A stretch of 64,000 nt of DNA from Anolis sagrei (Eukaryota; Chordata; Lepidosauria; Squamata; Anolidae): NCBI RefSeq assembly GCF_037176765.1, contig NC_090021.1, positions 53,904,953-53,968,952 of the forward strand. Reading direction: 5' to 3'. The notes beneath the pieces were generated by a model. It worked only from the letters and a program-made list of their open reading frames with translations. It did not search any database and was not told the DNA's origin. Shown in pieces: positions 1 to 10,515 of the stretch (position 1 is the first letter of the stretch; each line of letters starts with the position of its first letter). The translations under genes were made by a program, and so were the position numbers.

Positions 1-75
1 CATGTTCTAGAGGCATTTCTCCTGACGTTTCGCCTGCATCTATGGCAAGCATCCTCAGAGGTGTGAGGTCTATTA
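1..75. mobile_element. Penelope-like terminal repeat fragment
   Basis: Carries the same 'cctgacgtttcgcctgcatc ... atcctcagagg' sequence as the Penelope-like terminal repeats at 3484-3889 and 29643-30311. It is cut by the window start. Confidence 0.65.
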
Positions 76-79
76 GGAC

Positions 80-558
80 TATTTGTCTTAAGTTTCAATC
101 ACAACTTGTTGTTCTGTTTGAACTGTCTTAGTTATCATTAATATGGTTGTCATCCTGTTCATAAATTGTGATGGTGTAGGTCCGACTTATGCCATCACAA
201 TTCACTTTTATGGTAATTGTGAAAGTTTACTCTGACCGCACAGCAACCAATGCCACTCATGCATACCTATCTTTTAAGTATTGCAGCCCTTTGGACATTC
301 ATTCTACTGCTGCCAAAGAATGGGGGATATTTTTCTTGAGCCACACCAAAGGAGAAGAGGGGAGGGGAGGGGAGGGAAGCTTCTTCATTCACGAATGATG
401 GGGATTTGTCTCTTGTCTATCCTATTTACAAACCCATTCTGTGGTCTGCACTGATCTTGTTCTGGGAAAGTGGAAGTGACCAGATCATGTCTGCTTCTTA
501 TGAAAATGGAGCTTGGTGTAAAACAAAGCACAGAGGTGGGCTGCAGCTTGTTTTAGAC
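80..558. other. unannotated stretch before the hAT
   Basis: AT-rich unique-looking sequence with a short GGGGA-rich tract near 355-378. No exon of the upstream kinesin was found here despite looking for one to precede 1529. Confidence 0.4.
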
Positions 559-1278
559 CAGCGTTTCTCAACTTGGGGATCAGGGCCCCTGGGAGAGTCG
601 TGAGGGGGTGTCAGAGGGGTTGCAAAAGACCATCAGAAAACACAGAAACAGAAAACAGTATTTTCTGTTGTTCATGGGGGTTCTGTGAGGAAAGATTTCA
701 TCCAATTCTATCGTTGGTGGAGTTTAGGATGCTCTTTGATTGTGAACTATAAATCCCAGCAGCTACAACTCCAAAATGTCAAGTCTATTTTCCCCAACTC
801 CACCAATGTTCACATTTGGGTATATTGACTATTCGTGCCAAATTTGGTCCAGATCCATCATTGTTTGAGTCCACAGTGCTCTCTGGAGGTAGGTGAACTA
901 AAACTCCAAAACTCAAGGTCAATCCCCTTCAAACCCTTTCAGTATTTTCTGTTGGTTTTGGGAGTTCTGTGTGCCAAGTTTAGTCCAATTCCATCGTTAG
1001 TGGAGTTTAGAATGCTCTTTGATTGTAGGTGAACTACAAATCCCAGCAACTACAACTCCCAAATGACAAAATCAACCCCCCTCCAACCCCACTAGTATTA
1101 AAATTTGTGCCAAATTTTGTCCAGTGAATGAAAATGCATACTGCATATCAGATATTTACATTACAATTAATAAAAGTAGCAAAATTACAGTTGTGAAGTA
1201 GCAACGAAAATAATTTTATGGTTGGAGGTCACCAAAAGTATTAAGGGATTGTGGCATTAGGAAGGTTGAGAACCACTA
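559..1278. mobile_element. SPIN-like non-autonomous hAT transposon
   Basis: Ends are imperfect inverted repeats: left CAGCGTTTCTCAACTTGGGG, right (reverse) TAGTGGTTCTCAACCTTCCT. The right flank reads (reverse) 'taaaattattttcgttgcta ... gtaatgtaaatatctgatatgcag', which I recognise as SPIN. Flanking 8-mers ttttagac and tttttgat match at 6 of 8 positions, a worn target duplication. The centre is a repeated 'gtaggtgaactacaaatccc' module not part of classical SPIN. Confidence 0.7.
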
Positions 1279-1528
1279 TTTTTGATCCTTGGTGGCTTCC
1301 AGAGAATTGATGTGTGACTGAGTTTTTCCATGTTTGGGGAAAGGTCTTAAATGTCAGATATACAATTGTGTGGGTGCACTATTTCCAGAGGCTACACTAT
1401 CCTAAGCATTGCTTTCAACTTTTCAATTGGTTTAACATTGCATTAACACAAACATTTCAATGTTACATCCAAACAAGGTCCCTCCCAATGCCACCTTGTG
1501 ATTCATCATTATTTTCTCTCCTAATTAG

Positions 1529-1663
1529 AATCTTTGGGGAGGATGACATGATTATTGATCCTCTGGAGTTGCTTGGTAAAAGGATTGATTTCCAGATCCA
1601 CATTTTACAGTGCCTTGGAATCAAATGGATTAAAGAAGTGGCACATAGAGGGATACAGATTGG
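1529..1663 (+). CDS. KIF28: KIF28-like exon (kinesin-3 post-FHA segment)
   Basis: Acceptor ctaattag precedes base 1529 and donor GTAATG follows 1663. The exon encodes IFGEDDMIIDPLELLGKRID followed by FQIHILQCLGI, typical of the C2-like segment after the kinesin-3 FHA domain. It enters with one base completing a codon and leaves after two bases. Confidence 0.75.
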
Positions 1664-4600
1664 GTAATGTTATTTTGCTCTTTGAAGAAAAAGATTAGAG
1701 CTATGTTATAAAAGCGTCTGAGGAAAACTGTTATTTTGTGTTGAGCTTTTTTGTTGCTGAAATTGTGACATTTTAACTATACAAACTATGACTATGAAAA
1801 TTAACTTTGAAAAGAAATGATTTCCTGAAATATATGTCGATGACATGAGCATACCTTTGCAACCTCCCCAGATTTGTTATGGAAGGTTCCTGCAATCCTC
1901 TAATGGAGACTGAAGTTGAAACTGAGAGTGCATCCACACTGTAGAATTAATATAGTTTGAAACCAACTTATCTACCATGCCTGAATGCCATGAAATCATG
2001 AGAGCTGTAGTATTACAAGGTCTGTAGCCATGTAATACTACAAGGCTACAGATCTTGTACTACAGTCTAGTGCCTCAATAAATTACCACTGCCATGATTA
2101 TGTAGCATTGAGTTCTGACAGGTTTTTTTTGTGGGGGTCAGGAGTGACTTGAGAAACTGCAAGTCGGTCCTGGTGTGAGAGAATTGGCTGTCTGCAAGCC
2201 TGGATGTTTGATGTTTTAGCATCCTGTGGGAGGCTTCTTTCATGTTCCCACATGGGCAGCTAGAGCTAACAGATAGGAGTTCACCCCACTGCTTGGATTA
2301 GAACCACCAACCTTTCAGTCAGCAGTATCAGCCAGCACAAGGGTTTAACCCATTGCACCACCGGGGGCTCCGTCTGATAGTTAAAGTGGTGTCAAACTGC
2401 ATTAATTCTGCTACGTAGAAGCATCTTGGGAGGAGAGCTTCAGTGGAGAGTGGAAATCTCCCCTCCTCATTCCACAAACGGAGGCCATTCTATCATTCAG
2501 TTACTCTAATTAGATTCTGTCTGTGTTGTTGATTTCTTTGGAGACTGAACTTCATTTTGAGTGTTAGGTGGAATTTTTTTGCCCTTTTAGATATAAAATT
2601 TACGACCTCTCTTGCTCATTATACACAAAACCTACTTGGAGAAATGTGAACCCGAAGATAGATGAAGTCATGAGATTTTCGGCTATGAAGACATCCCATG
2701 ATTTTTTGAATTACCTGCAGAAAAATGCTTTAATAATTGACTTGTGGGGGCTTCAAGGTATTTTGTTTGATTTATTGTGGTAAAATCATGTATATCATGT
2801 ATTCATATTTTGTTTGTATCTGAAGGGTTGAAAATTTTGTGTGTGTGTGTGTCTGTGTCTGTGTGTCTGTGTGTCAGGAGTGACTTGAGAAACTGCAAGT
2901 CACTTCTGGTGTGAGAGAATTGGCTGTCTGCAAGGATGTTGCCCAGAGGATGCCTGGATGTTTTACCAGCCTGTGAGGGGCTTCTGTCATGTTTCCACAT
3001 GAGAAGCTAGAGTGATAGACAGGAGCTTACCTCTCTCCCCGAATTCGAACCATCGACCTTCGGTCAGCAGTCCTTTTGCGTCACCAGGGGCTCCAAGGGT
3101 TGGAATGCAAATACATGTATTCTTCAGTTAATTAAATAGATGTATTCATGGGATTTAATGCTTTGACAGGACAGGAACAGTTTCTAACATTAAAAAGAGA
3201 AGTTCAGTGTATTTTGGTCAACTGTGTAAATGTAAAATGAAACCAGATTTTAGAAGGGCATCATCCCACAATAGAACACTTTTTTGCCCATTTACTCCCC
3301 TTTGTCATCTGTATCATCTTAATTTCCTATGCCTATTCCAGAGTGTTAGAGAAGAATGCTGCCATATTTGTCCCATTCGATTACTATTGGTTAGTCTCAA
3401 GAGTCAATCCATTAAATCAAAAATTATTGATTCACTAGAACTGCACTGATCAGGAGGAACAACCAAATTTGGGCCAATGTTAGGTTATTGTAGTTTTTTC
3501 GGGCTATATGGCCATGGTCTAGAGCAGGGGTCAGGAACCTTCGGCTCTCCAGGTGTGGTGGACTTCAACTCCCACAATTCCTTGAGGCTCGGCATTCACC
3601 CCAAAGGCTTACCTTGGCCTCAAGGAATTGTGGGAGTTGAAGTCCACCACACCTGGAGAGCCGAAGGTTCCCCATGCCTGGTCTAGAGGCATTATCTCCT
3701 GACGTTTCACCTGCATCTATGGCAAGCATCTTCAGAGGTAGTGAGGATGCCTCACTACCTCTGAGGATGCTTGCCATAGATGCAGGCGAAACGTCAGGAG
3801 ATAATGCCTCTAGACCATGGCCATATAGTCCAAAAAAAACTACAACAACCCAGTGATTCCGGCCATGAAAGCCTTCGACAATACATGGGCCAATATTTCT
3901 TGCCAATTGAAGCCATGAGAAATCAATTTTGTTCCATTTGATCAGTTGGGTACAGAATTTCAGCCAGCTTTTGTTTGGTCCAACAAAGCTGTAAAGTTTT
4001 TAACACCCTGTTTTAATCTCGTATTGTTGGCGCCTGTGAGTCTAATTGTTTTGCATAATTTAATATCCTTCAGTAGCCATTTATGTAATATAGATGACCA
4101 CATTAAATTTTAATAGAAAAACCCGAGTACTGGTTTTAATTTGAGTGTAGTTATCACTAGTCTTTTGCTATACTTTCAAACACTCAGCCCACTGAACTTT
4201 TATTGAACCACCGGCTCGTTCATCATAACTTCTACAACTTTGACTTGTGTAAAGGATAACTAACAAAATCCCACACGCTGCAAACCAATATATGTAGGGA
4301 CTATGAGATTTTAAATAGCGATCCCACAAGCTGACACCATTTGTAAAGGCTAGGGATTATTTATGAACAAATCCCAACAGCTGTACCTCCATTGGTAAGA
4401 GACTGTGGCCTATTTAATTTAAAATCCAAAGCTGAATAAGCTGGAACAATCTTCTGGCCGAAAAACCTTTTAAAAGAACACTGGCTACCACCACACTTAA
4501 AAGAAATGTTTAGCCCTTTCCTTGACTTGAGGTATCTTTAGGCTAGAATGTGCTGGATTTGCACTCAGGCTTTGTTTTCCGAGGTAACAATGAAGGGATT

Positions 4601-7600
4601 CCTATTTAGATATACGCTGCCACCATTTAACTTTGATTTTTTTCTATAAAGTGCTTTAAAACGTCTCACACAGAGACACACTGAGGCAGTGGTTGTGAAC
4701 AAAGAACAATGTTGTTTATTTGAGAGAGCTTGAACAATACAGGTGTTAAGCTTAGCGATTGCAGTGTTGAATAAAAGCGTATGGTTCCTTTAAACAATTC
4801 AAAACTTAGCTGCAGATAACACTCCTCTCTCCCTCCAGAAACTACTGACAGGATTCCTCTCTGCCTAGTATTTCTAAACTCCACACAGACAGTCCTTTCC
4901 TTCTGGATCTGTCTCTCCACTCCACCAGCTATCCTTCCCAATTGCTATAAAATCTTCTCAGTAATTAACTCTGCTGACTAACTGACCAACTTCTGGCTTC
5001 CCAAACTCTGTTCCTCCAACACACACTCCCTGACTCCTCTCTCCTTCACGCCCAACCCAATCTCCTTCTTCTTTGACACACAAGCGGAGCTGTCAGGTTT
5101 TAAAACGCACCCTTAAAAACATTTTTTTTCCTTTTCTCAAGTTAAGCTCCGCCCACTCTCAGCCAATTACAAACTCCCCTCATTTCCCTCCAAGCTGCTC
5201 CTAAGCACTGCCCCCTCCAGGAATTGAGATTCTAAGATGGATGCCCCCAGGCATCCTTTTAAAATGGCTGTTGAACTTCCTGGGCCTACTTTACTGAGCT
5301 TTTCCTAGCCTAACAGGTAGAGAATTCATCACAACTTGTCTTATAACTGAAGCATTTTGAGCTAGCTCCCTTGAGCAATACCACACACATCCAGTGCACC
5401 TAGTGCTGCCAGGGGATGTCATTTCCTGTCTCCTTGGGATACTTGCATACTACTTGTGTCATAATGGCACATAATGCCTTGCCTATGCATCAGGGGCTTA
5501 TAGACATCTGAAGCAGGAGAGACTGAGTGACAAGGTAAGGGAGGCGATGCCAGAGGGGGAGGTGGTGAATAGATCTGTAGCTTAGATAGTGAATTCAGAT
5601 GTCTGGTGTCCCTTTTTAGAAGATAGTTTGGTGAACATCTCAACATGAATTTCTAGAGTGTGGAAATAACAACCAAAACAAATCCATCTGTACAATTAAT
5701 GGCAACCTTATCGAGGCTCTGGTACCAAAGTCTCAAAAGTACTGCGATATAGAACAGAAATGTGGAAGAGAAAACCAAATTCTTAAACTGTGCAAAATGT
5801 TTCCAATCATGCAGAAGGATGTGAAGAACTGGACTCAGCTCAGGAACACATGGAAGTCACTGGTGAGGGCACTATTATCATTGATAAACCTAAAGCTGAG
5901 GTTCTGAGCTACACTGGTCTGGTGAGTGCATTACTAGCATTCTTGCATACAAGGGATCAAAGATCTTAGTCAGGATGGAAGAATATATATCTATCTATCT
6001 ATCTCAGGTACTTTTAAAATCATTTCACTTTTAAATACTTTGGGCTTTATATTTTATCACAAAATGTTGAATTTTTATTCGTTTCTGTCAATGAAGGTGA
6101 AGGCCCATTAGAACATGTGAATCAGTTCCCTTAGGCCTTGAATTTAGGCTTCTTATACCTAGTTTGTTAATTTACCATCTCATTGGGGGTGACGTTGTCT
6201 GTCAGCATTCTCAGTCAATTTGTTTTGTTGTTATGAAACTTACCCAGGAAGGTTTCCTCCTTACAAAGATTAATGGATGAATTTTCCCTTTGAAGTTGCA
6301 AGTGGGTCCTTATGGCCAGAAGTCACTTTAAGCAACAGAGAGACGCAACAGGGAAGAAAAGACTGATAGGAGATGTCCATGGATTATTTGGGCATTCATT
6401 GATCAATAGGGAACTTAAGAGACTCCTGTCATGCTCCAGCTATTGATATGCTCTCTGGGGTTATTGTCTTCTGTATTTGACTTTGTAGGCAACAGCTGCT
6501 GCCACTATAATATAACAATAATAATACAACTTTATTTCTAGATTACACCTCTCTCCCAAAAGGGATTTATGGTGGTTTACAGCACAAAAATGGGCAAACA
6601 TTCAATGCCTTACAAAGTAACAAACAACATCAGTAATAATACCAAATAATAAATAATAATAGCAATAAACTTACAATAAAAATTAAATGTTGAGATGGGG
6701 GATAAACCAATTAGACAATAAACTAGGGGCCTAATCACATTAGAGAAAAAATCCACTTAAAATCCGGTTTCTGCCTCCTGCAGAATTCTGGGGTTTGTAG
6801 TTTAGGGAGGAGCCTTGAACAGCTCCTCCTTAAAGTGGATTTTTTCTCTCTAGTGTGATGAAGTTACTATAACTTCATTATAGGATGTGTAAACACTAAA
6901 CATATATCATTAAAAACAGACATGCTTTGCATATAAAATGGCTAACACAGGGGTTTATTAAAATGTATTACAGCCAATATTTAGTGCAAATGGGTTCACC
7001 AGTGTTCTGGTGAAATAGTATCTTAGTCCTCCTCCTCTGTTCATGTTTTTATTTCTACACTAGCTGTACTCGCCACTCATTGCGGTGGCCAACCTTCCTT
7101 CCCTCTTTCTCTCCTTCTTTCTTTCTCTCCTTCAATGTCTCCCTCTTTCCTTCCTTCCTTCCTTCCTTCCTTCCTTCCTTCCTTCCTTCCTTCCGTTTTC
7201 TTTCCTTCTCTCCTACCTTCCTTCTCTACTTCTTTCCTTCCTTTCCCTCCCTTTTTCTTTCCCTTTTACTTTCTCTTATTTCTTCCTTCTCTACCTATTC
7301 TTGGACTGCAACTCCCAGCAGTCCTCCTGGTCGATCTACCTAGCTACTATCTATCTCTGTCTAATCTATCTATCTTATCTATCTGGAGGATTACTGGGAG
7401 TTGCAGTCCAGGAATAGGAAATATGCATGAATTGGGATGCTCTCAAAGAAATCCAAGGAGAAGCAAGCTTGCAGCTTGGAAGTAGTGCATTTGGAGCATC
7501 CTCCCCTCATAAAGGGCCTAGTCTAGGGGATGCTGGGAACTGTCATTTTCAATATATTGTCATTGAGCTTTTTGGGGTTTTAAAGTCCTTTCCACTGTTT

Positions 7601-10417
7601 TTCGGGAGGGGGTTATGAGTAATGGTCACTCGTTGGTCTGTTAGGGGTGTAGTGTGTCCAAATTTCATGTCAATTCGTCCAGTAGTTTTTGAGTTATGTT
7701 AATCCCACAAATGAACATTACATTTTTATCTTACTTCTACTGTAAACTTCACTATAATAAGGAAGATGGGCAAATTTTGTTTCCTTTCTCTGTGAAGTCC
7801 TAGGATTTATATAAAGGGAAAGATTTCTTGAGAAACTTTATCTGTGTAAATGATTCTAAGAGGCTTGTCTGGGAGCATACCTTTCGACAAAGAAAATGCC
7901 AAGGAAACCTTTGCCTCTGCCCTGCCGCCAAGGCTTTTTGCTCAAAGCAATTCTTGACTGCTTTCCAGACATTTTGCAATGACTACTGGATCTCAGTGTG
8001 GGTCTCAGTGTGGGGTCTCTTGCAATAGTGGCCACCACTGACATGAACCTAGGAGCCTTTTCACATAAACTGTATTTATATTTTTATGAAAGTTATTAAT
8101 ATAAAATTTTATTTGTTTAAGGAATGCGAAAATAAAACTCCTGAACTTTACCAAAAACTACAAAAGCTAGAACAAGAGACTGAATTGCTCAGAGATATTA
8201 ACAGAGGTCTACGGGAAGAAAATGTACTTCTAAAGGATAAATTGAAAGCATGCGAGCCAGAAGTTCAGCAGAGTAAGTACCTGGCATCATTATAAATTAA
8301 GATGCAAGCATTTACTTCTATTTTCTTCAACACCTTTTAACACCTAGTTTAGATGGGACATTCATTTTAATGTTATTATAGTGACCTACCTAAAACATAT
8401 CAAACAAGTATGCAAATTGTTTGTTTTTGAAAAGTACTGCAAGTACTCCAAGATGTCCTCTAGACTTATAGGACTTTTTGCTTTATTAAAAATCAACAAA
8501 GCGATACTGTAAACGATATTTTTAACAGCTAACAGAAAATAACAATTGCAAACAAAAAAGTGTCTGTAGTCACAACAAAATAATAAGTACCTTCCCCATT
8601 TGTTTTGGTTGACTGCCTAAGCAAGACAAGGTTTACATTGGCAGTTAAGAGGCCTCAGTAGCACTGAGAAAAAAATATTGGGGGAGCTGCCAATGATAAA
8701 AGAAATATTAACAGTCTATACCTTTACATGACAGCCTTCCTGCCTTATATTGAAACAAACACCTCCCATAAAACCAAATCTAATTGTTTACCTTGTGGCA
8801 CCTTACACCGAGATTGCCCCAAACCCAAGTCCTATTAAAGGAAAAATAAAATGTAACATGTGTATCTATGTGGTAATATACATGTTATTTTATATTTATA
8901 CATTAATATGTGCCTATATTTATATTTTATATATTAATTATATGTGCCTATATTTATATATAGGTCCTCTGGTGGTGCAGTCAGTTAAACAGCTAAGCTG
9001 CTGAACTTGCTGGTAGTTCGAATCTGGGGAGCGGGGTGAGCTCCCACTGTTAGGTCCAGGTTCTGTCAACCTAGCAATTTGAAAACACACAAATGTGAGT
9101 AGATCAATAGGTACTGCTTCTGCAGGAAGGTAAAAGTGCTCCATGCAGTCACACTGGCTACATGACCTAGGAGGCGTCTATGGACAACGTCAGCTCTTTG
9201 CCTTAGAAATGGAGATGAGCACCACACCCTAGAGTCAGACATGACTAGACTTAATGTCAGGGGAAACCTTTACTTTTTAATATTTATATATACTAATATA
9301 CCCGCACACATACACAAGGCAAACCCACAGGTTGCCACTCTAAGGAACACTAAACATTTTAGGATGTGGCAAGTTGAAACTGCTGCAGAATGAGCTGAAG
9401 ACTGAGCATGTTTTACTGGCTACACAATGCTGAATACCTGTTGAGCAGGAAAAACCGAAACCTGTGCAATCAAAGTATCATCCAAGAAGACAAGAGCATC
9501 GCAAATAAAGACCACACTGCAAGAATTTCTGTCCTACTGCGATGAATGTAATAATGTCACAAATATGTTTCTAGAAACTAATCCTTAAACCATTACTATT
9601 TCAGGTAAAACCATAAAATCACCCACCAAAGCCCAAGCGACCAAGCCAACACCAACAGCACCAAAAGACTCTCGCCTGGTGTGTTATTCCCGAATAAGCT
9701 GTGACGCCGAATTCGCTAAAGCTCTTAAAGTCTTTTACCAGAATATGAATGTCATCAGAGGACAGTTCTTAAAAATAATGCAATACAGAGCTCCGGTATG
9801 TATTTTAAGGAAATTCAAAATGGAAGTGTTATTCTATTCTTGGGTTAACAAGATTCTGCTGAGTATATTTCTGCAGTGTAACCTGAAAATTGTTCTTAAG
9901 ACTCAAAGCTTTCTTCACTTGTCCCATTTTATTACCACTGTAAATTCCATGCAATCATGTTCAAGTCTTCTTCAGATCTAGGAATCAACAAATGAGGAAC
10001 CTTAAAACCTTTGCCCCTCACTTGAGTTATATTTCAGGCTATGAATGCCAGATGCAGGTTGTTTACCATGTTGCAGTTAATCAGATGTAGTTAATAGCCA
10101 CTGTTATTCAGATAGGATGTTGCCCATCTGCTGCTGATATGTTGTTCTTGGTGTTTTTATATTATATTCTTGAATGTTGTATGAATGACACTATTTGTTC
10201 TTGTTTACATAAATCAATGCATTGCACAAACTGATAACACATATTTTATTTCCAGGAAGAAGACAACATTCAACTACTTCGACTTTTTGCAGAGAGGCAA
10301 TCAAACATGTTAAAGGATTTTGGAGAACAACTTGAGTCAAGCATAAATAAATTGAAAAACGATGTTGCCTTAATAGTTAAAAAGAAACGAGAAAGGCTAG
10401 GTTACAGTAAGCCATGA
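1529..10417 (+). CDS. KIF28: KIF28-like kinesin-3 motor, C-terminal exons (5' part outside window)
   Basis: Six exons (1529-1663, 2591-2757, 5815-5921, 8122-8272, 9605-9795, 10256-10417) join with AG acceptors, GT donors and matching phases into 303 codons plus TGA. The first two encode the kinesin-3 region after the FHA domain, recognisable by DPLELLGKRIDFQIHI and later LYTKPTWRNVNPKID, patterns shared with KIF1 and KIF13 proteins. The third is a short acidic linker, the fourth a coiled coil (about 50 residues), and the last two a basic helical tail. Motor and FHA exons must lie upstream of base 1. KIF28 is known as a microtubule motor involved in mitochondrial transport; human KIF28P is annotated as a pseudogene. 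Identity rests on domain pattern and neighbourhood with SCCPDH and CNST, from memory. No stop or frame break is visible here, so this copy looks functional. Confidence 0.75.
1926..2427. mobile_element. old palindromic MITE split by a SINE
   Basis: The left end gtgcatccacactgtagaattaat and the right end (gcattaattctgctacgtagaagcatc) are worn inverted copies. The SINE at 2122-2371 sits inside. Class not determined. Confidence 0.45.
2122..2371 (-). mobile_element. tRNA-derived SINE (Anolis ACA-type)
   Basis: Reading minus, it starts ggagcccccggtggtgcaat (A-box region) and ends with cttgcagtttctcaagtcac-like tail. Near-matching 'tctgacag' and 'tctgatag' flank it as a target duplication. Confidence 0.75.
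2591..2757 (+). CDS. KIF28: KIF28-like exon (C2-like segment)
   Basis: Acceptor cccttttag and donor GTATTT. It enters in the phase left by the previous exon. It encodes YKIYDLSCSLYTKPTWRNVN, then a stretch ending in ALIIDLWGLQ, comparable to the 'FIDYL...LEIKVYG' end of this segment in KIF13 proteins. Confidence 0.75.
2838..2873. repeat. (TG)n microsatellite
   Basis: TG dinucleotide run with TC interruptions, directly abutting the 3' end of the next SINE, as expected for a SINE tail. Confidence 0.7.
2874..3094 (-). mobile_element. tRNA-derived SINE (Anolis ACA-type)
   Basis: Same family as 2122-2371: tcaggagtgacttgagaaac on the plus strand through to caccaggggctcc, in minus orientation. Confidence 0.75.
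3484..3889. mobile_element. Penelope-like inverted terminal repeats head to head
   Basis: 'gtagttttttcgggctatat' to 'catcttcagaggtagtgagg' is followed at once by its reverse copy ending 'aaaaaaactacaacaaccca'. It matches the terminal repeats of the element at 29643-30311. The left arm is interrupted by the MITE at 3525-3680. No coding part remains between the arms. Confidence 0.65.
3525..3680. mobile_element. palindromic hAT MITE with perfect 8-bp target duplication
   Basis: Terminal inverted repeats CAGGGGTCAGGAACCTT and AAGGTTCCCCATGCCTG, an internal palindrome built on 'acttcaactcccacaattcc', and identical GTCTAGAG 8-mers at 3517-3524 and 3681-3688. Confidence 0.8.
3890..4650 (+). other. 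KIF28-like intron sequence, nothing recognised
   Basis: AT-rich, no recognised repeat, no exon with matching phase found. Confidence 0.4.
4651..5313 (-). mobile_element. probable solo LTR of an old retroelement
   Basis: On the minus strand it begins TGTTAGGCTAGG and has a TATA-like stretch and an AATAAAC polyadenylation-like signal before a short end near 4651. Composition is unlike the flanks (CT-rich on plus). No internal coding part is present, so a fossil left by LTR-LTR recombination. Family not determined; exact ends uncertain, no clear target duplication. Confidence 0.45.
5815..5921 (+). CDS. KIF28: KIF28-like short acidic exon
   Basis: This 107-nt exon has no ATG and is easily missed. 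Acceptor ttccaatcatgcag and donor GTGAGT flank a frame that exactly bridges the phase-1 exit of the exon at 2591 and the phase-0 entry of the exon at 8122. It encodes 35 residues plus the split codon, starting GCEELDSAQEHMEV. Without it the reading frame of exon 8122 would meet a stop at once. Confidence 0.7.
6510..6720 (-). mobile_element. L2-type LINE 3' tail
   Basis: 'aataataatacaactttatt' followed by 'tctctcccaaaagggattta' and 'ggtggtttacag', the antisense of the common lizard L2 tail. Confidence 0.6.
7060..7740 (-). mobile_element. Helitron (non-autonomous)
   Basis: The minus strand ends CTAG at 7063-7060 followed by T, with a GCCACCGC/GAGTGGC hairpin just before. The 5' part is 'aaaaatgtaatgttcatttg', shared with the Helitrons at 35.6-36.2 kb. 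Contains the (TTCC)n run and an inner inverted repeat around ggactgcaactcccag. Confidence 0.65.
7147..7193. repeat. (TTCC)n microsatellite
   Basis: About 11 TTCC units inside a longer CT-rich stretch within the Helitron. Confidence 0.9.
8122..8272 (+). CDS. KIF28: KIF28-like coiled-coil exon
   Basis: Acceptor tttgtttaag, donor GTAAGT. It encodes KLQKLEQETELLRDINRGLR and more heptad-like sequence rich in Leu, Glu and Lys, so a coiled coil, presumably for dimer formation. It exits after one base of a codon. Confidence 0.8.
8963..9278 (+). mobile_element. Sauria SINE
   Basis: tRNA-like head (ggtggtgcagtcagttaaac, gttcgaatctggggagcggg), body 'cctagcaatttgaaaacaca', and BovB-type tail 'gactagacttaatgtcaggg gaaacc'. 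Nearly full length. Confidence 0.85.
9605..9795 (+). CDS. KIF28: KIF28-like tail exon
   Basis: Acceptor tactatttcag, donor GTATGT. It starts with a Lys/Thr/Pro-rich linker (SPTKAQATKPTPTAPKDSR) followed by a predicted helical part (ALKVFYQNMNVIRGQFLKIM). It exits in phase 0. Confidence 0.8.
10256..10417 (+). CDS. KIF28: KIF28-like terminal coding exon
   Basis: Acceptor ttttatttccag. It encodes EEDNIQLLRLFAERQSNMLK, then a helical stretch and a basic end (VKKKRERLGYSKP), closing with TGA at 10415-10417. A polyadenylation signal follows within 30 bases. Confidence 0.8.
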   Translation, partial: EEDNIQLLRLFAERQSNMLKDFGEQLESSINKLKNDVALIVKKKRERLGYSKP

Positions 10418-10443
10418 AGCCACACTGCAGTATGCTGTCACTA

Positions 10444-10449
10444 AATAAA
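10444..10449 (+). promoter_or_regulatory. KIF28: KIF28-like polyadenylation signal
   Basis: AATAAA lies 26 bases after the stop codon, giving a very short 3' UTR. An L2 3' end begins about 70 bases further on. Confidence 0.6.
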
Positions 10450-10515
10450 TTGTAATGCTATAGTATACTAGTTATAGTAATTCTTAAACATATATTTATA
10501 CATATTTTCCTAAGT

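Noticed and set aside
4651-5313. Reading this segment as a gene promoter or exon
   Set aside because: Its open frame has no family and the layout fits a solo LTR better.
7141-7420. Short regular repeats that might suggest an array
   Set aside because: Simple (TTCC)n and CT-rich sequence with no spacers; not CRISPR.
8963-9050. tRNA-like A and B boxes
   Set aside because: Head of a Sauria SINE, followed by SINE body and tail; not a tRNA gene. The same holds for the other SINE heads.
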